From the NCBI GenBank assembly GCA_011390635.1, contig JAABSA010000024.1, positions 1 to 54,740 on the forward strand: a DNA stretch of 54,740 nucleotides, written 5' to 3'. Below are positions 16,681-25,941 of the stretch, piece by piece. Below the pieces are notes generated by a model. That model was not told the origin of the DNA. It did not search any database and saw only the letters and a program-made list of their open reading frames with translations. The position numbers and the translations under genes are program-made. How positions within the stretch are numbered: the first letter of the stretch is position 1; the number at the start of each line of letters is the position of its first letter. The stretch comes from Desulfotignum sp. (GTDB lineage: Bacteria; Desulfobacterota; Desulfobacteria; Desulfobacterales; Desulfobacteraceae).

Positions 16681-18947
16681 AAATAAGAAGAATCTTTGAT
16701 GATGTCATCCCCGTGAACCAGGATGCCATCCGCCAGGTCAAAGAGATCATAAAAAAGCGGTTTCCTTCCGTGTCTGAAGAAGAGATCACCCATCTGGGGG
16801 ACAAACTGCGCAACCCTTTCAAACTCCGGTTCCGACCCATTTTGTTTGTGGCGGAAAACATGCGGCACAAGGTGTTGGGATTTGCCATGGTTCTGCATGA
16901 ACCGGAAATCAACTTCTGCTACCTGGACTGGATCGCCACGGCAAAAGACACCCTGCGGGGAGGCCTTGGCAGCGCTCTGTATGAACGGGTCAGAAGTGAG
17001 TGCGCATCCTTGGGGGTCAAGGGGCTTTTTTTTGAATGCCTGCCCGACACCCCGGGAGAATGTGACCCCGAACTGCGCAAAGACAATATTGCCCGGTTGC
17101 GGTTTTACGAACGGTACGGGGCCCGGCCCATTGTGGGCACAGGATATGAAAGCCCGGTCAACCCGGATGACACCTGCATGCCGTTTCTGGTCTATGATGA
17201 CCTGGGATCGGACACGCCGCTTGCCCGGGCCCATGTCAAGAATGTGGTGCGGGCCATTCTGGAGCGCAAATACAAAGACCTTTGCCCCGCAGCATACGTG
17301 GAACAGGTGGTGGCCTCCATCCGAGACAACCCGGTGAAACGCAGAGCCTTTTGTCATGTGCCGCCCAAAAAAACCCGCCGGGCAGTCAATGAAAACTTTA
17401 ATGAAAAAATAGTTCTGGTACTCAACCAGGACCATGAAATTCACCATATCCATGAACGCGGGTATGTGGAATCTCCGGTGCGCATCAAAAGCATTCTGTC
17501 CCAATTGGAAAAAACCAGTCTGTTTGAAACCCTGGAAACCCGGCATTTCCCCGACTCCCATATCCACGGGGTCCATGACGCGGATTTCATCGCCTTTCTG
17601 GCCCGGGCCTGTGAAGAGGTGCCCCGGGATAAATCCCTGTACCCCTATGTGTTTCCCATCAGAAACAAAACCCGGCCGCCCAGAGAATCCACGGTGCTGC
17701 CTGGCTATTACTGCATTGACACCTTCACTCCGATCCACCGCAATGCATATCCTGCGGCCCGGGCCGGGGTCAATGCCGCCCTCACGGCGGCCACCGCTGT
17801 GTTGGACGGCCGCAGGATCGCCTATGCCCTGGTGCGGCCCCCGGGACACCATGCAGAACGCCGGGCCTTTGGCGGATTCTGCTACCTCAATAACGCGGCC
17901 ATTGCAGCCCGGTATCTGCGGGAACATGGCCGGGTGGCCATTCTGGACATCGACTACCACCACGGCAACGGTCAGCAGGATATCTTCTATCACCGCTCCG
18001 ATATCCTCACCGTGTCCATCCACGGCCATCCTGAATTTGCATATCCCTATTTTACCGGATTTGAAGATGAAAAAGGCGCGGGCGAGGGTGAGGGATTCAA
18101 TCTCAACCTGCCCCTGGGAGAAACCATTGACGGCAAGGCCTATCGCAATACCCTGGCCCAGGCCCTGCGCCGTATTTCCGGATTTGAACCCGATTTTCTG
18201 GTGGTCTGCCTGGGGCTGGACACCGCCAGAAACGATCCCACCGGCACCTGGTCTTTGACCCGGAAAGATTTTTTCCTGAACGGACGGATGATCGGTGATA
18301 CCGGCCTGCCTGTCCTGGTTATCCAGGAAGGTGGATACAAAACCCGGAACCTGGGAATCAATGCCCGGCACTTTTTTGAAGGCCTGGCTGAAGCGGTGTT
18401 CAAAATCACCAGTCAAAAATCTTTGCACACCCTGCAAAACAAAGGTTTGCACATCCGGTATGAGCCGGTACAAAAGGATGTGGCAGATATCCGGCATCTG
18501 ACGGCCGCCACTGGATTTTTCAGGGCCGATGAAGTGGACATCGCGGCCCAGCTGGTGCAGGAACGCCTGGAAAAAGGCACGGCCAGCGGCTACTATTTTG
18601 TATTTATCACCCGGGCCGGCAAGCTGGTGGGATATGGGTGCTACGGCCCCATTCCGTGCACTTTGGCCAGTTTTGACATCTACTGGATAGCGGTGGCGCC
18701 TGAATTTCAGGGCAAAGGCTTAGGGCAAATCCTCCTGGCCCGGATGGAACAGCTCATCAAAGACATTGGGGGCCACAAAATTTATGTGGAAACCGCTTCA
18801 CAGCCCAAATACGCCCCGACCCGCTCCTTTTACGAACGTTGCGGCTATACGGTTGAAGCCACCCTGGCCGATTTCTACGGCCCGGAAGATGCCAAGGTGA
18901 TTTACAGCAAATCCATGAAACCCGTCAGGTCAGAACCTGTTGTATAA
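16674..18947 (+). CDS. GNAT - acetylpolyamine amidohydrolase (HDAC-like) - GNAT fusion protein
   Basis: 757 residues with three domains. About 1-175 is a GNAT fold (LFVAENMRHKVLGFAMVLHEP, LRGGLGSALYERV as acetyl-CoA loop, NIARLRFYERYGARP). About 245-585 is a class II HDAC-like acetylpolyamine amidohydrolase: RPPGHHAERR with H392/H393, zinc ligands D427 and H429 in DIDYHHGNG and D521 in LDTARNDPTG, catalytic Tyr555 in QEGGY. About 590-750 is a second GNAT with VAPEFQGKGLG and RSFYERCGY. All hydrolase residues are intact. It may acetylate and deacetylate an amine in one polypeptide, for example the aminomutase product. The start overlaps the preceding ligase stop by seven bases. An in-frame upstream ATG at 16632 is less likely. 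Confidence 0.85.
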   Translation: MLKIRRIFDDVIPVNQDAIRQVKEIIKKRFPSVSEEEITHLGDKLRNPFKLRFRPILFVAENMRHKVLGFAMVLHEPEINFCYLDWIATAKDTLRGGLGSALYERVRSECASLGVKGLFFECLPDTPGECDPELRKDNIARLRFYERYGARPIVGTGYESPVNPDDTCMPFLVYDDLGSDTPLARAHVKNVVRAILERKYKDLCPAAYVEQVVASIRDNPVKRRAFCHVPPKKTRRAVNENFNEKIVLVLNQDHEIHHIHERGYVESPVRIKSILSQLEKTSLFETLETRHFPDSHIHGVHDADFIAFLARACEEVPRDKSLYPYVFPIRNKTRPPRESTVLPGYYCIDTFTPIHRNAYPAARAGVNAALTAATAVLDGRRIAYALVRPPGHHAERRAFGGFCYLNNAAIAARYLREHGRVAILDIDYHHGNGQQDIFYHRSDILTVSIHGHPEFAYPYFTGFEDEKGAGEGEGFNLNLPLGETIDGKAYRNTLAQALRRISGFEPDFLVVCLGLDTARNDPTGTWSLTRKDFFLNGRMIGDTGLPVLVIQEGGYKTRNLGINARHFFEGLAEAVFKITSQKSLHTLQNKGLHIRYEPVQKDVADIRHLTAATGFFRADEVDIAAQLVQERLEKGTASGYYFVFITRAGKLVGYGCYGPIPCTLASFDIYWIAVAPEFQGKGLGQILLARMEQLIKDIGGHKIYVETASQPKYAPTRSFYERCGYTVEATLADFYGPEDAKVIYSKSMKPVRSEPVV

Positions 18948-19080
18948 AAATTTTACCGCCCCGGAGTAATCATAAATATCGTGTATAATCAAACTGATCC
19001 AGGGGGAGGTATCTGTGGATTACATATAACCGCTGCGCACAAGTTTTTGGCGACTCCGGTCATCCGCAGGCCTGGATACG

Positions 19081-19524
19081 CTATGTTGCAGCATCATCCT
19101 GGCCGTCAGAACGGATCTGCAAAAGACTCTGTATGGTAATTTTATCCAGCCGCCGGAACATGGCTTTACCGGCCTCAACCCACACCCACCTGGACAGACA
19201 GTCGCCTGCCTGGTTACAGATACCGCAGAGCTTTTGATCTTCTTCAGCACAATCTGTAATTGCCGTGGAGTCTTCCAGGGTGCGGACGATGTCCCCCACA
19301 GTGATGGCTGCTGGTTTTTTGGCCAGCATATGACCACCGAAAGGACCGCGATGGCTGGTAATAATGTTGGCTTTTTTCAATTTCCCGGTCAGCTGTTCAA
19401 GGTATTTGACGGAAATATTCTGGCGCCTGGACACATCACTGAGGGGGACGGGTTTGTCCCCTCCGTATATGGCCAGATCTATGATCAGCCGGGTACCGTA
19501 CCTGCTTTTGGTTGTTAATCTCAT
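19081..19524 (-). CDS. Rrf2-family Fe-S transcription regulator of the hmc locus
   Basis: 147 residues. The winged helix begins MRLTTKSRYGTRLIIDLA; recognition helix ISVKYLEQLTGKLKKANII and the wing SHRGPFGGHMLAK are typical. Cysteines C92, C100, C103 and C109 lie in the cluster-binding segment (DC..LCGIC...DC), as in IscR/NsrR-type Rrf2 proteins, so an Fe-S cluster sensing redox state or NO is probable. In D. vulgaris, rrf2 closes the hmc operon and its loss raises hmc expression. Here it also is the last gene of the hmc run, 51 bp after the kinase gene. The Shine-Dalgarno is weak (CGAGAT). Probable product: repressor of hmc. Confidence 0.85.
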   Translation of the reverse strand: MRLTTKSRYGTRLIIDLAIYGGDKPVPLSDVSRRQNISVKYLEQLTGKLKKANIITSHRGPFGGHMLAKKPAAITVGDIVRTLEDSTAITDCAEEDQKLCGICNQAGDCLSRWVWVEAGKAMFRRLDKITIQSLLQIRSDGQDDAAT

Positions 19525-19575
19525 GGTATCTCGTTATTTTTCCCCCCGCCCCGGGCGGGTCATGGCCGCAACTGT

Positions 19576-21069
19576 TCAGGGAATGGCCGGGGGCAATCCG
19601 TTGGATGTAAGGTGGGTCGGACGTTTTCTGGGCAAATTGATTGTAAAGACAGAACCCTGCTTCTGCTCGGATGTCACATCAACCGTTCCACCATGCTGAC
19701 AGATGACCCGATGGGCAATAAAAAGCCCCAGTCCGGTTCCCTGGGATCCTTTGGACGTAAAAAACAGGGTGAACATTTTTTCCCGGGTTTCCTGGTCCAT
19801 GCCGATGCCATTGTCTGTAATTTCAAAACAAATGGTATCATTTTTTGAAGAGGTCACGGCCAAAGTAACCTGGTGTTCTGATTTCTCCCGGTCGAACGCA
19901 CAGGCATCCACAGCATTTTCCAAAAAATTTATCAGGGCAGCCTCCATCCAGCTGGGATCTACTTCCATTTCGCCCGGGTTATCGGGCACGGATACGACAA
20001 AATCCACATTGCTGCGCAAGGCCACAGGTTTGATACTGTTTACAACGCTGGCCACAACAGCAGAAATTTCCATGGTGGTATACTGTAATTCCCGAGATTT
20101 TGCATAATACAATATTTCAAGGACCATTTTCTTTATTTTATCGGTCATCATCTTGACCTGGCCAAAGGCTTTGAAAACCCGAAGCTCATCTTTCTGGTTC
20201 AGGCCGGTTTCCAGCTGATAAACACCACCATCCAGAGCTGTCAGCATGCCCTTTACACCATGGGACATGGAACCGAGCATCAGGCCCAAAGATGTCAGGT
20301 GATCCTGAAGCTGACGGATCTGGGTGATATTGGTGGATATTTCCATGACCTGGGTGATGTCCCCTTTTCGATTTTTAATCGGTGCTGTCTGGGTCAGAAC
20401 GTTGTACTGCTTTCCGGAAATGGAAGTGACAATTTCTTCGGTACTGTGCGTTTTACCGTCCTGGAACGTCTGCACCACGGGGCATTTGTCGCACTGGCTG
20501 GTGCGGTGCTTGTAAATCTTGTAGCAATGCCCGCCGATATGGTTGCCGAAATGCTGTTCAAACCGGCTGTTCATCGCGGTTATCCGAAGATTTTTATCCT
20601 GGACGGTGATATAGCAGGGAACGGCATCAAACAGCTGGTTGAACTGATTCTGGGCATTGTGAAGATCGGTCAGCCGTTCAACATACCGATAATTTTTGCG
20701 CATTTGAAAATTGATTTTTTTTGCCCGTTTCAGAGAAAGTGCCAGGGCCTTACTGTTCAGCGGAAGGAGCAGGTATTCTACCACTTTGAGTCCGAACCGG
20801 TCCATGGCCTGATTCAACCGGATTTCTGATCCATATGCAATCATCTGGGTATAGTGCTTGGATCCCGTGATGCGCATAACGCATTCAGCTGTTTTTTCAT
20901 CCATCAGCAAATTGCCGAGCACGATATCCCAGGCGGCATTTTCCAGATAGTGAAACACCTCGTCAAATGTTGCTGCCAGGGTGACATCATATTGCAGCCG
21001 CTCAAGATAGGTTTTTAACGCATCACTATGTTCGAGATCATCATCAATGAGCAAAATCTGTTCTGCCAT
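19576..21069 (-). CDS. Sensor histidine kinase with N-terminal pseudo-receiver and PAS domain
   Basis: 497 residues. About 1-120 is a receiver fold (ILLIDDDLEH), but the phospho-acceptor position is N53 instead of Asp (DIVLGNLLMD) and the conserved Lys is Leu (YLLLPL), so it is probably not phosphorylated. A linker helix leads to a PAS domain (about 140-250) with a cysteine group HCYKIY...QCDKCPV. The dimerisation helix has H270 in GSMSHGVKGMLTAL. The ATPase domain shows NFLENAVDAC, DNGIGMD and GTGLGLFIAH. No membrane segment, so it is cytosolic. It follows the response regulator gene by 20 bp and is its likely partner. Confidence 0.85.
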   Translation of the reverse strand: MAEQILLIDDDLEHSDALKTYLERLQYDVTLAATFDEVFHYLENAAWDIVLGNLLMDEKTAECVMRITGSKHYTQMIAYGSEIRLNQAMDRFGLKVVEYLLLPLNSKALALSLKRAKKINFQMRKNYRYVERLTDLHNAQNQFNQLFDAVPCYITVQDKNLRITAMNSRFEQHFGNHIGGHCYKIYKHRTSQCDKCPVVQTFQDGKTHSTEEIVTSISGKQYNVLTQTAPIKNRKGDITQVMEISTNITQIRQLQDHLTSLGLMLGSMSHGVKGMLTALDGGVYQLETGLNQKDELRVFKAFGQVKMMTDKIKKMVLEILYYAKSRELQYTTMEISAVVASVVNSIKPVALRSNVDFVVSVPDNPGEMEVDPSWMEAALINFLENAVDACAFDREKSEHQVTLAVTSSKNDTICFEITDNGIGMDQETREKMFTLFFTSKGSQGTGLGLFIAHRVICQHGGTVDVTSEQKQGSVFTINLPRKRPTHLTSNGLPPAIP

Positions 21070-21089
21070 GGTTTTTCTCTTCTGCCGGA

Positions 21090-21443
21090 TCAGCCGATGG
21101 CATCTTTTACAATACCGAGCAGCTTTTCACGATCAAATGGTTTTTTAATGGATGCAATGGCCTTTGGGATGGCATGCACATTTCCGGAAAGACCTGAGAT
21201 AACAATGACCGGAACATTTTTAAGCGATTTTTCCTGAATCATCTGCCGATAAAATCGCGGACCCCAGTCACCCGGCATTTCAATATCCAGAGTAACCAGA
21301 TCCGGCTTGTGCTCCATGGCCATTTTCAACCCTTCCTTTGCGTCCCTGGCAGTGTATGCATCATATCCATTGTCTTTGAACAGGGCTTCCAGGTAATCCA
21401 GAATATTCGGATCATCATCCACAATCAAAATTCTTTTTTTCAT
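21090..21443 (-). CDS. Single-domain response regulator (Rrf1-like)
   Basis: 117 residues, a receiver domain only. The acidic pocket is D9-D11, phospho-acceptor D53 (LVTLDIEMPG), then VIVISG and the Lys in SIKKPFD. There is no DNA-binding output. In D. vulgaris the hmc operon is followed by rrf1, also a response regulator, then rrf2; this gene holds the same place. It could receive phosphate from the adjacent kinase and act by protein contact. GGAGAC precedes the start. The gap to usp is 17 bp. Confidence 0.85.
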   Translation of the reverse strand: MKKRILIVDDDPNILDYLEALFKDNGYDAYTARDAKEGLKMAMEHKPDLVTLDIEMPGDWGPRFYRQMIQEKSLKNVPVIVISGLSGNVHAIPKAIASIKKPFDREKLLGIVKDAIG

Positions 21444-21460
21444 GATATTATTGTCTCCAA

Positions 21461-22360
21461 TTATCGATTTACGCTGATAACAGGGCAGCCTGCCCTGACA
21501 ATTACCTGTTCGACATTGCTGCCAAGGATGGCATCCGCCTTTTCAGTTTTTTTGGAATGATGCGCCATAACAATCAGATCAGAATGAATATCCCTGGCGT
21601 ATTTCACAATTTCAATAAAGGGAATGCCTTCCCAGACATCCATGGAATAGTGTTTCAATTCCTTGAGCCGTGATTCATAACGGCCCCGGATCATCCGCAA
21701 TGCTTCCCGGATTTTCTGCTCAATCTCATCCTGGGACAGCATTTCTCCCGTGGCACCGGACGTAATATCCAGGGCATGAAAAACATTGAGTTCACAATCC
21801 AGGTTTTTGGCCACTTTCATGGCAAATTCAAAGGCTTTATCAGAGGCTTTTGAAAAATCCGTGCCAAAAGTGATATTGGATAATCCGCCCCAGAATGAGG
21901 CTGCGGGACGGTTCACTACCAGTACCGGGCATTTGGCAGATCTGGCGATTTTCTGCAAGGTGGTACCAGCCATACTTTTCTTGTAAACCGCTTCCTCTTC
22001 ATCCCCGGTGCTGCCGCCCAGCAGGATCAAATCCGGTTCTGTATCCTTTGCCTGGCGGAGAATTTCCCTTGCAGGAAACCCGATGGCGACGGTAATATCA
22101 TATCTCAGCCCGTTTTCCAGATATTTGGCATAATAGGTTCTGATCTCATCTTTGACCCATTCCAAATAATCGTCATCAACATCCACCCGCTCTTTGGTTT
22201 TCACATCAACCACCACCTGGCTGTATCCTCTGGAAGGCACCCCCGGTACATGGAAAATATCCAGATGGGCATCATAGCTTCCGGCAATGTTGAATGCGAC
22301 TCTGGCGGCATGATCGCTTTCTTTGGTTGCAGATGTCGCAAATAGAATCTTTGTAAACAT
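21461..22360 (-). CDS. Tandem universal stress protein in the hmc gene run
   Basis: 299 residues with two UspA domains. Half one (about 1-152) begins FTKILFATSATKESDHAARVA and has LILLGGSTGDEEEAVYKKSMAGTTLQKIARSAKCPVLVV, a complete ATP-binding loop. Half two (about 155-299) begins LSNITFGTDFSKASDKAFEFA and ends DLIVMAHHSKKTEKADAILGSNVEQVIVRAGCPVISV. Such proteins bind ATP/AMP and respond to energy status. AGAGAGGTG precedes the ATG. It lies 25 bp after hmcF, between it and the regulators, a gene not found at that place in D. vulgaris as I know it. Confidence 0.85.
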   Translation of the reverse strand: MFTKILFATSATKESDHAARVAFNIAGSYDAHLDIFHVPGVPSRGYSQVVVDVKTKERVDVDDDYLEWVKDEIRTYYAKYLENGLRYDITVAIGFPAREILRQAKDTEPDLILLGGSTGDEEEAVYKKSMAGTTLQKIARSAKCPVLVVNRPAASFWGGLSNITFGTDFSKASDKAFEFAMKVAKNLDCELNVFHALDITSGATGEMLSQDEIEQKIREALRMIRGRYESRLKELKHYSMDVWEGIPFIEIVKYARDIHSDLIVMAHHSKKTEKADAILGSNVEQVIVRAGCPVISVNR

Positions 22361-22385
22361 GATACACCTCTCTTCGTTAGGCGTT

Positions 22386-23774
22386 CTATTCCTCGGGTTT
22401 CATATGATCCGGCAACACCAGCATCTTGATAATGATGGGTTTTAAAAAAGACCACCTGATTCCGATTTTGAATTCTTCCTCCAGGTCTCGAATGGCATCC
22501 CAGCAGTTATGGCAGGGCGCCAGAACAAGTTTTGCTCCGGTGGCAAGAATCTGATCCCGCTTTTTTTCCAGCCCCTTGTTGCGCTGTTTTCGGAACAGGC
22601 CGATACCATTAAACCCGCCACCACCACCGCAGCAGAAATTATGCTCCTTGTTGGGGGACATCTCAACAAAATATCCCGGTTCAACAATATGGCTCATGAT
22701 CTCACGGGTGGCGTTCTTCAGCCCCTGGTTCCGGACATAGTTGCAGGAATCCTGCATAGTGACCAGTTCCCTGATACGTTTGGATGGATCAATTTTTAAT
22801 TTGCCTTCTCTTAGCGCCTCTGCCAGCCATTCAACGTAATGGATGGATTCCACCGGCGGCAGTCCGTTTTCCCGTCCGGCCCAGTAGGGACCTTCAATCA
22901 CGGTGGCCCGGTGGGCATGACCGCACTCGGTTCCGATCATCCGTTTGGGTTTGAGTTTTTCCATGGCGGCATACACCGATTCCACCTGCATCTTGCAGGC
23001 GGCCCAGTCACCGGCAAACATGGCCAGACTGGTCTGCTCCCATCCCTCGGATGGAACAGTCCAGTTTTCACCGGCAGCATGGAACAAAATAGCGGCTTCT
23101 GCCAGATCTTCCGGATAATGTTTTACCTCCCTGGCATTGACGGTATACATAATATCGGCATTTTCAACATCAACCGGCACGGTGAGACCGATGTATTCTT
23201 CTTCGTTCTCTTCCACCATCCATTCAAAGGTCTCGACAAAATCTTCGTTGGTGACATCCATCTGGGCACGGTAGGCACGGTGCATGCCGGCACCGATTTT
23301 CATTTCCCAGGGCACAAAACCCTGCTGATACAAGAGTCCGCGCAGATACCCGAACATGATGCCCGTGTCAATGCCATGGGGGCAGTAGGTGCCGCAGCGG
23401 TTGCAACAGGTGCACTGTGCCCATGCCACTTCCATGGCATGACGCATAAAGGCGTTGTCCACCTTGCCTTTCCGTTTTATGATCTCGCCCAGGGTGGATT
23501 GAATCTTATAGGCCGGAACCTGTTTGGGATCACGGTCGTTGACCAGATACAGAAAACAGCTGTCCGCACACATCCCGCAATGGGCACAGATTTCAAGCCA
23601 GGTACGCAGTCTTGACTTCAAGGTTTTCTGGATGGTGGCCCACAGGAGATCGGAATCCACCTCAAGGTTTTTCATTTCTTTATAGTATTGATTTCCACTG
23701 GTATCTGACAACAGAAAATTCACTTCTTCCGGTGTATTGACCGGTGTCTTATTACAATATTTTCCTTCCGGCAT
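22386..23774 (-). CDS. hmcF: HmcF, cytoplasmic Fe-S/CCG-domain subunit of the Hmc complex
   Basis: 462 residues. An N-terminal pair of [4Fe-4S] motifs ([11 protein letters not shown] and [14 protein letters not shown]) is followed by heterodisulfide-reductase-like CCG domains; the second reads CNYVRNQG...[13 protein letters not shown]. This architecture matches HmcF and the related DsrK and TmcB, which face the cytoplasm and handle thiol/disulfide or ferredoxin electrons. A helix lies in the region between about 150 and 230. It follows hmcE by 42 bp, the known gene order. The start ATG 23774 has AAGGAG 12 bases upstream. Confidence 0.9.
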   Translation of the reverse strand: MPEGKYCNKTPVNTPEEVNFLLSDTSGNQYYKEMKNLEVDSDLLWATIQKTLKSRLRTWLEICAHCGMCADSCFLYLVNDRDPKQVPAYKIQSTLGEIIKRKGKVDNAFMRHAMEVAWAQCTCCNRCGTYCPHGIDTGIMFGYLRGLLYQQGFVPWEMKIGAGMHRAYRAQMDVTNEDFVETFEWMVEENEEEYIGLTVPVDVENADIMYTVNAREVKHYPEDLAEAAILFHAAGENWTVPSEGWEQTSLAMFAGDWAACKMQVESVYAAMEKLKPKRMIGTECGHAHRATVIEGPYWAGRENGLPPVESIHYVEWLAEALREGKLKIDPSKRIRELVTMQDSCNYVRNQGLKNATREIMSHIVEPGYFVEMSPNKEHNFCCGGGGGFNGIGLFRKQRNKGLEKKRDQILATGAKLVLAPCHNCWDAIRDLEEEFKIGIRWSFLKPIIIKMLVLPDHMKPEE

Positions 23775-23816
23775 GAATGTACATCTCCTTACATGGTGTT
23801 TTTGTCAACAGCGCTG

Positions 23817-24494
23817 CTACCAGGCCATTTTGGTGCCCTTCATCCCGCCGCGCTTGATACCGAAATCCATTCCCAGCTGCGCCCGTGATGCAAAAAACAG
23901 GAAAACGTGGGACATTTTGGTAAACGGAATGGCGATCAAGAGGAGTTCACCGCAGAAAATATGCAGGTTGAGCCAGAAAGAATAATCGCCCACATGGTAC
24001 CGGGCCGTCAGTCCTGTGAGAAAAGGTGCCAGTGCGATGAAAAGGATAAAATAATCATACAGTGTGGTTAAGATCCGAACTTCCGGCAGAACAATACGCC
24101 GGAGGATCAAGAAAAATGCACAGACCACAGCCAGCCAGGTCAGAAAATCCGCAACTCCAGCGTTCAGCGTGAACAATGAAAATCCCACCTTGTTTTCGAG
24201 AAAAATATTATGGGCAGACAAAAACAGCGGAACAACCACCGCGCCGATATGAAACCCGAAAAATGCGGCTGCCATAAACGGCTGGGTGCGCCATCCATAG
24301 GTTCCATAGGGAATCAACCATTTGTATATGGAGCGGAACGCCCCTTTCATTCCAGCCTTTGGGTGGGCTTTATAGGCCACCCGGTCCAGCTGCCAGCTCA
24401 GCCCCCGAAAATACAGAACAAATCGAACCAGCATTCCCACCAGGCAGACCGTGATGGCAAACCAGAAAAAGATCCCTGTTAGAAATTCATGCAT
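23817..24494 (-). CDS. hmcE: HmcE, NarI-like membrane cytochrome b subunit
   Basis: 225 residues with about five membrane helices, starting MHEFLTGIFFWFAITVCLVGMLVRF. It belongs to the NarI/DsrM type. Histidines suited to bind heme b occur in helices (GFHIGAVVVPLFLSAHN, NLHIFCGEL, KMSHVFLFF). It takes electrons across or from the membrane and would pass them to HmcF. The 117-bp gap to hmcD holds no gene. Confidence 0.88.
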   Translation of the reverse strand: MHEFLTGIFFWFAITVCLVGMLVRFVLYFRGLSWQLDRVAYKAHPKAGMKGAFRSIYKWLIPYGTYGWRTQPFMAAAFFGFHIGAVVVPLFLSAHNIFLENKVGFSLFTLNAGVADFLTWLAVVCAFFLILRRIVLPEVRILTTLYDYFILFIALAPFLTGLTARYHVGDYSFWLNLHIFCGELLLIAIPFTKMSHVFLFFASRAQLGMDFGIKRGGMKGTKMAW

Positions 24495-24611
24495 TTATAT
24501 GTGCCTCCATTTTGAATAACGACCATACCCTGACGGGCACAACAAATCATGAAAGAATTCATATCGTTACATGTTCTTTCATATACATTGTTGGTGCACT
24601 GCCGGCATTGG

Positions 24612-24743
24612 TCAGTCTTTTTCCCTTTCGTTTAAAAACAACCAGAACAGCGGCAGGAATATCAGAATACCGCCCATGATCAGATAGGTGATGTTCTTGG
24701 TGTGTGTCATAAAATCATGAAGTGTATACATTATGGTTTCCAT
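24612..24743 (-). CDS. hmcD: HmcD, small single-helix subunit of the Hmc complex
   Basis: 43 residues with one membrane helix (about 18-37, ITYLIMGGILIFLPLFWLFL) and a charged end, NEREKD. AAGGAGACACAAA precedes the ATG at 24743; the longer open frame upstream has no site. Position between hmcC and hmcE, size and single helix match HmcD, which has a structural role. Sequence alone would not identify it. Confidence 0.8.
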   Translation of the reverse strand: METIMYTLHDFMTHTKNITYLIMGGILIFLPLFWLFLNEREKD

Positions 24744-24771
24744 TTTGTGTCTCCTTATATTCTGGCAAAAT

Positions 24772-25941
24772 TCAGTGGGTTTTATAATCCGGGTGTTCAT
24801 ACAGCACCGGCATCCGGGTTGCGACAAACCGATATACCACAATACCGATGGTGACGATAAATACGGATGTGCCGATCTCCATGAGGCTCGGAAAGTACCG
24901 GTCTGCCGACGGCAGGTGGTAATTAAAGGCAATGATGGAAATGTTGAGCCGGTTCAGAACAATGCCCAGCACCGTCAGCACTGCAGCAATCCGGACAAAC
25001 ATCAGATTTTTCTCTCTGAAACCCATGGCAAAGAGAATGGCCGGAAATGCGACAAAGCCCACCAGCTCGATCAGGAACCAGAGTCCCCAGCCGGTAGCCA
25101 GATAGTTCCAGTTGTTATCAATGGAAAGACCGACAATCTTTATGGCCAGATATCCCATCATGATAAACGAGGCGGCCTTGGCAAACCCGAAGGCCACACC
25201 ATGGGATTCTTCGTGGTGGGCATGATCCATTTTATGACTCAGGTACCGGTGGGCCAGAGTGCTTTCAAAAATCACCATGGACATGCCGGCGAACATGCTG
25301 GATATGAAGAAATATACCGGCAGATACCCCGAATACCACAAAGGATGCAGCTTTGACGGTGCAATCATGAACAGGGCGCCCAGTGACGACTGGTGAAGGG
25401 TGGACAGCACCACACCGAAAATGGTGAGCACCAGGGTGAGCTTGACCACAATCTGCCGGATCTTTTTCAATCCCAGCCACTCAAAGGCGGCAGGCGTAAA
25501 TTCAATAAAAAGAACGGTGAGATACAAAAAAACACACAATCCCACTTCAAAGAGGAGCGACGAGGTCCCCTGGGATACAAAAATGGGATACGGCAGACGC
25601 CATGGCCGCCCCACATCGTAATGCAGGGCAAACACCACCAGGGCATACCCCAAAAATGCCGTCAGGATGGCAGGGCGCACGGCGGAATGGTAGCGCTTGA
25701 GTCCGAATACATAGCAGGCGGCAGAAGTGACATACCCGCCCGCTGCCAGGGCGACACCGCACAGCAGATCAAATCCGATCCAGATGCCCCAGGGATTATT
25801 GTTGTCCAGGTTGGTGACTGCGCCGAGTCCCTTTGTAAACCGCAGAATAGTCAAGATTGCACCAACCACCAATATGATACCGATAATCACATTGGTGGCT
25901 GTAAATTTTTGGGTGTTGGATTGCGTCTTTTCCACGGCCAT
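24772..25941 (-). CDS. hmcC: HmcC, NrfD/HybB-like integral membrane subunit
   Basis: 389 residues with about ten membrane helices. It belongs to the NrfD/HybB (PsrC) family of quinone-site subunits: NNPWGIWIGFDLLCGVALAAGGY near the N-terminus, HYDVGRPWRLPYP, and FEVGLCVFLYLTVLFIEF are the familiar elements. It lacks cofactor ligands of its own and would exchange electrons between menaquinone and HmcB. Its stop nearly abuts hmcD (28 bp); its start abuts hmcB directly. Confidence 0.9.
   Translation of the reverse strand: MAVEKTQSNTQKFTATNVIIGIILVVGAILTILRFTKGLGAVTNLDNNNPWGIWIGFDLLCGVALAAGGYVTSAACYVFGLKRYHSAVRPAILTAFLGYALVVFALHYDVGRPWRLPYPIFVSQGTSSLLFEVGLCVFLYLTVLFIEFTPAAFEWLGLKKIRQIVVKLTLVLTIFGVVLSTLHQSSLGALFMIAPSKLHPLWYSGYLPVYFFISSMFAGMSMVIFESTLAHRYLSHKMDHAHHEESHGVAFGFAKAASFIMMGYLAIKIVGLSIDNNWNYLATGWGLWFLIELVGFVAFPAILFAMGFREKNLMFVRIAAVLTVLGIVLNRLNISIIAFNYHLPSADRYFPSLMEIGTSVFIVTIGIVVYRFVATRMPVLYEHPDYKTH

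Noticed and set aside
16677-18497. 606-codon open frame on the - strand opposite the GNAT-HDAC fusion
   Set aside because: No recognisable motif or ribosome site; the + strand frame has full catalytic motifs. It is a shadow caused by high GC codon bias.
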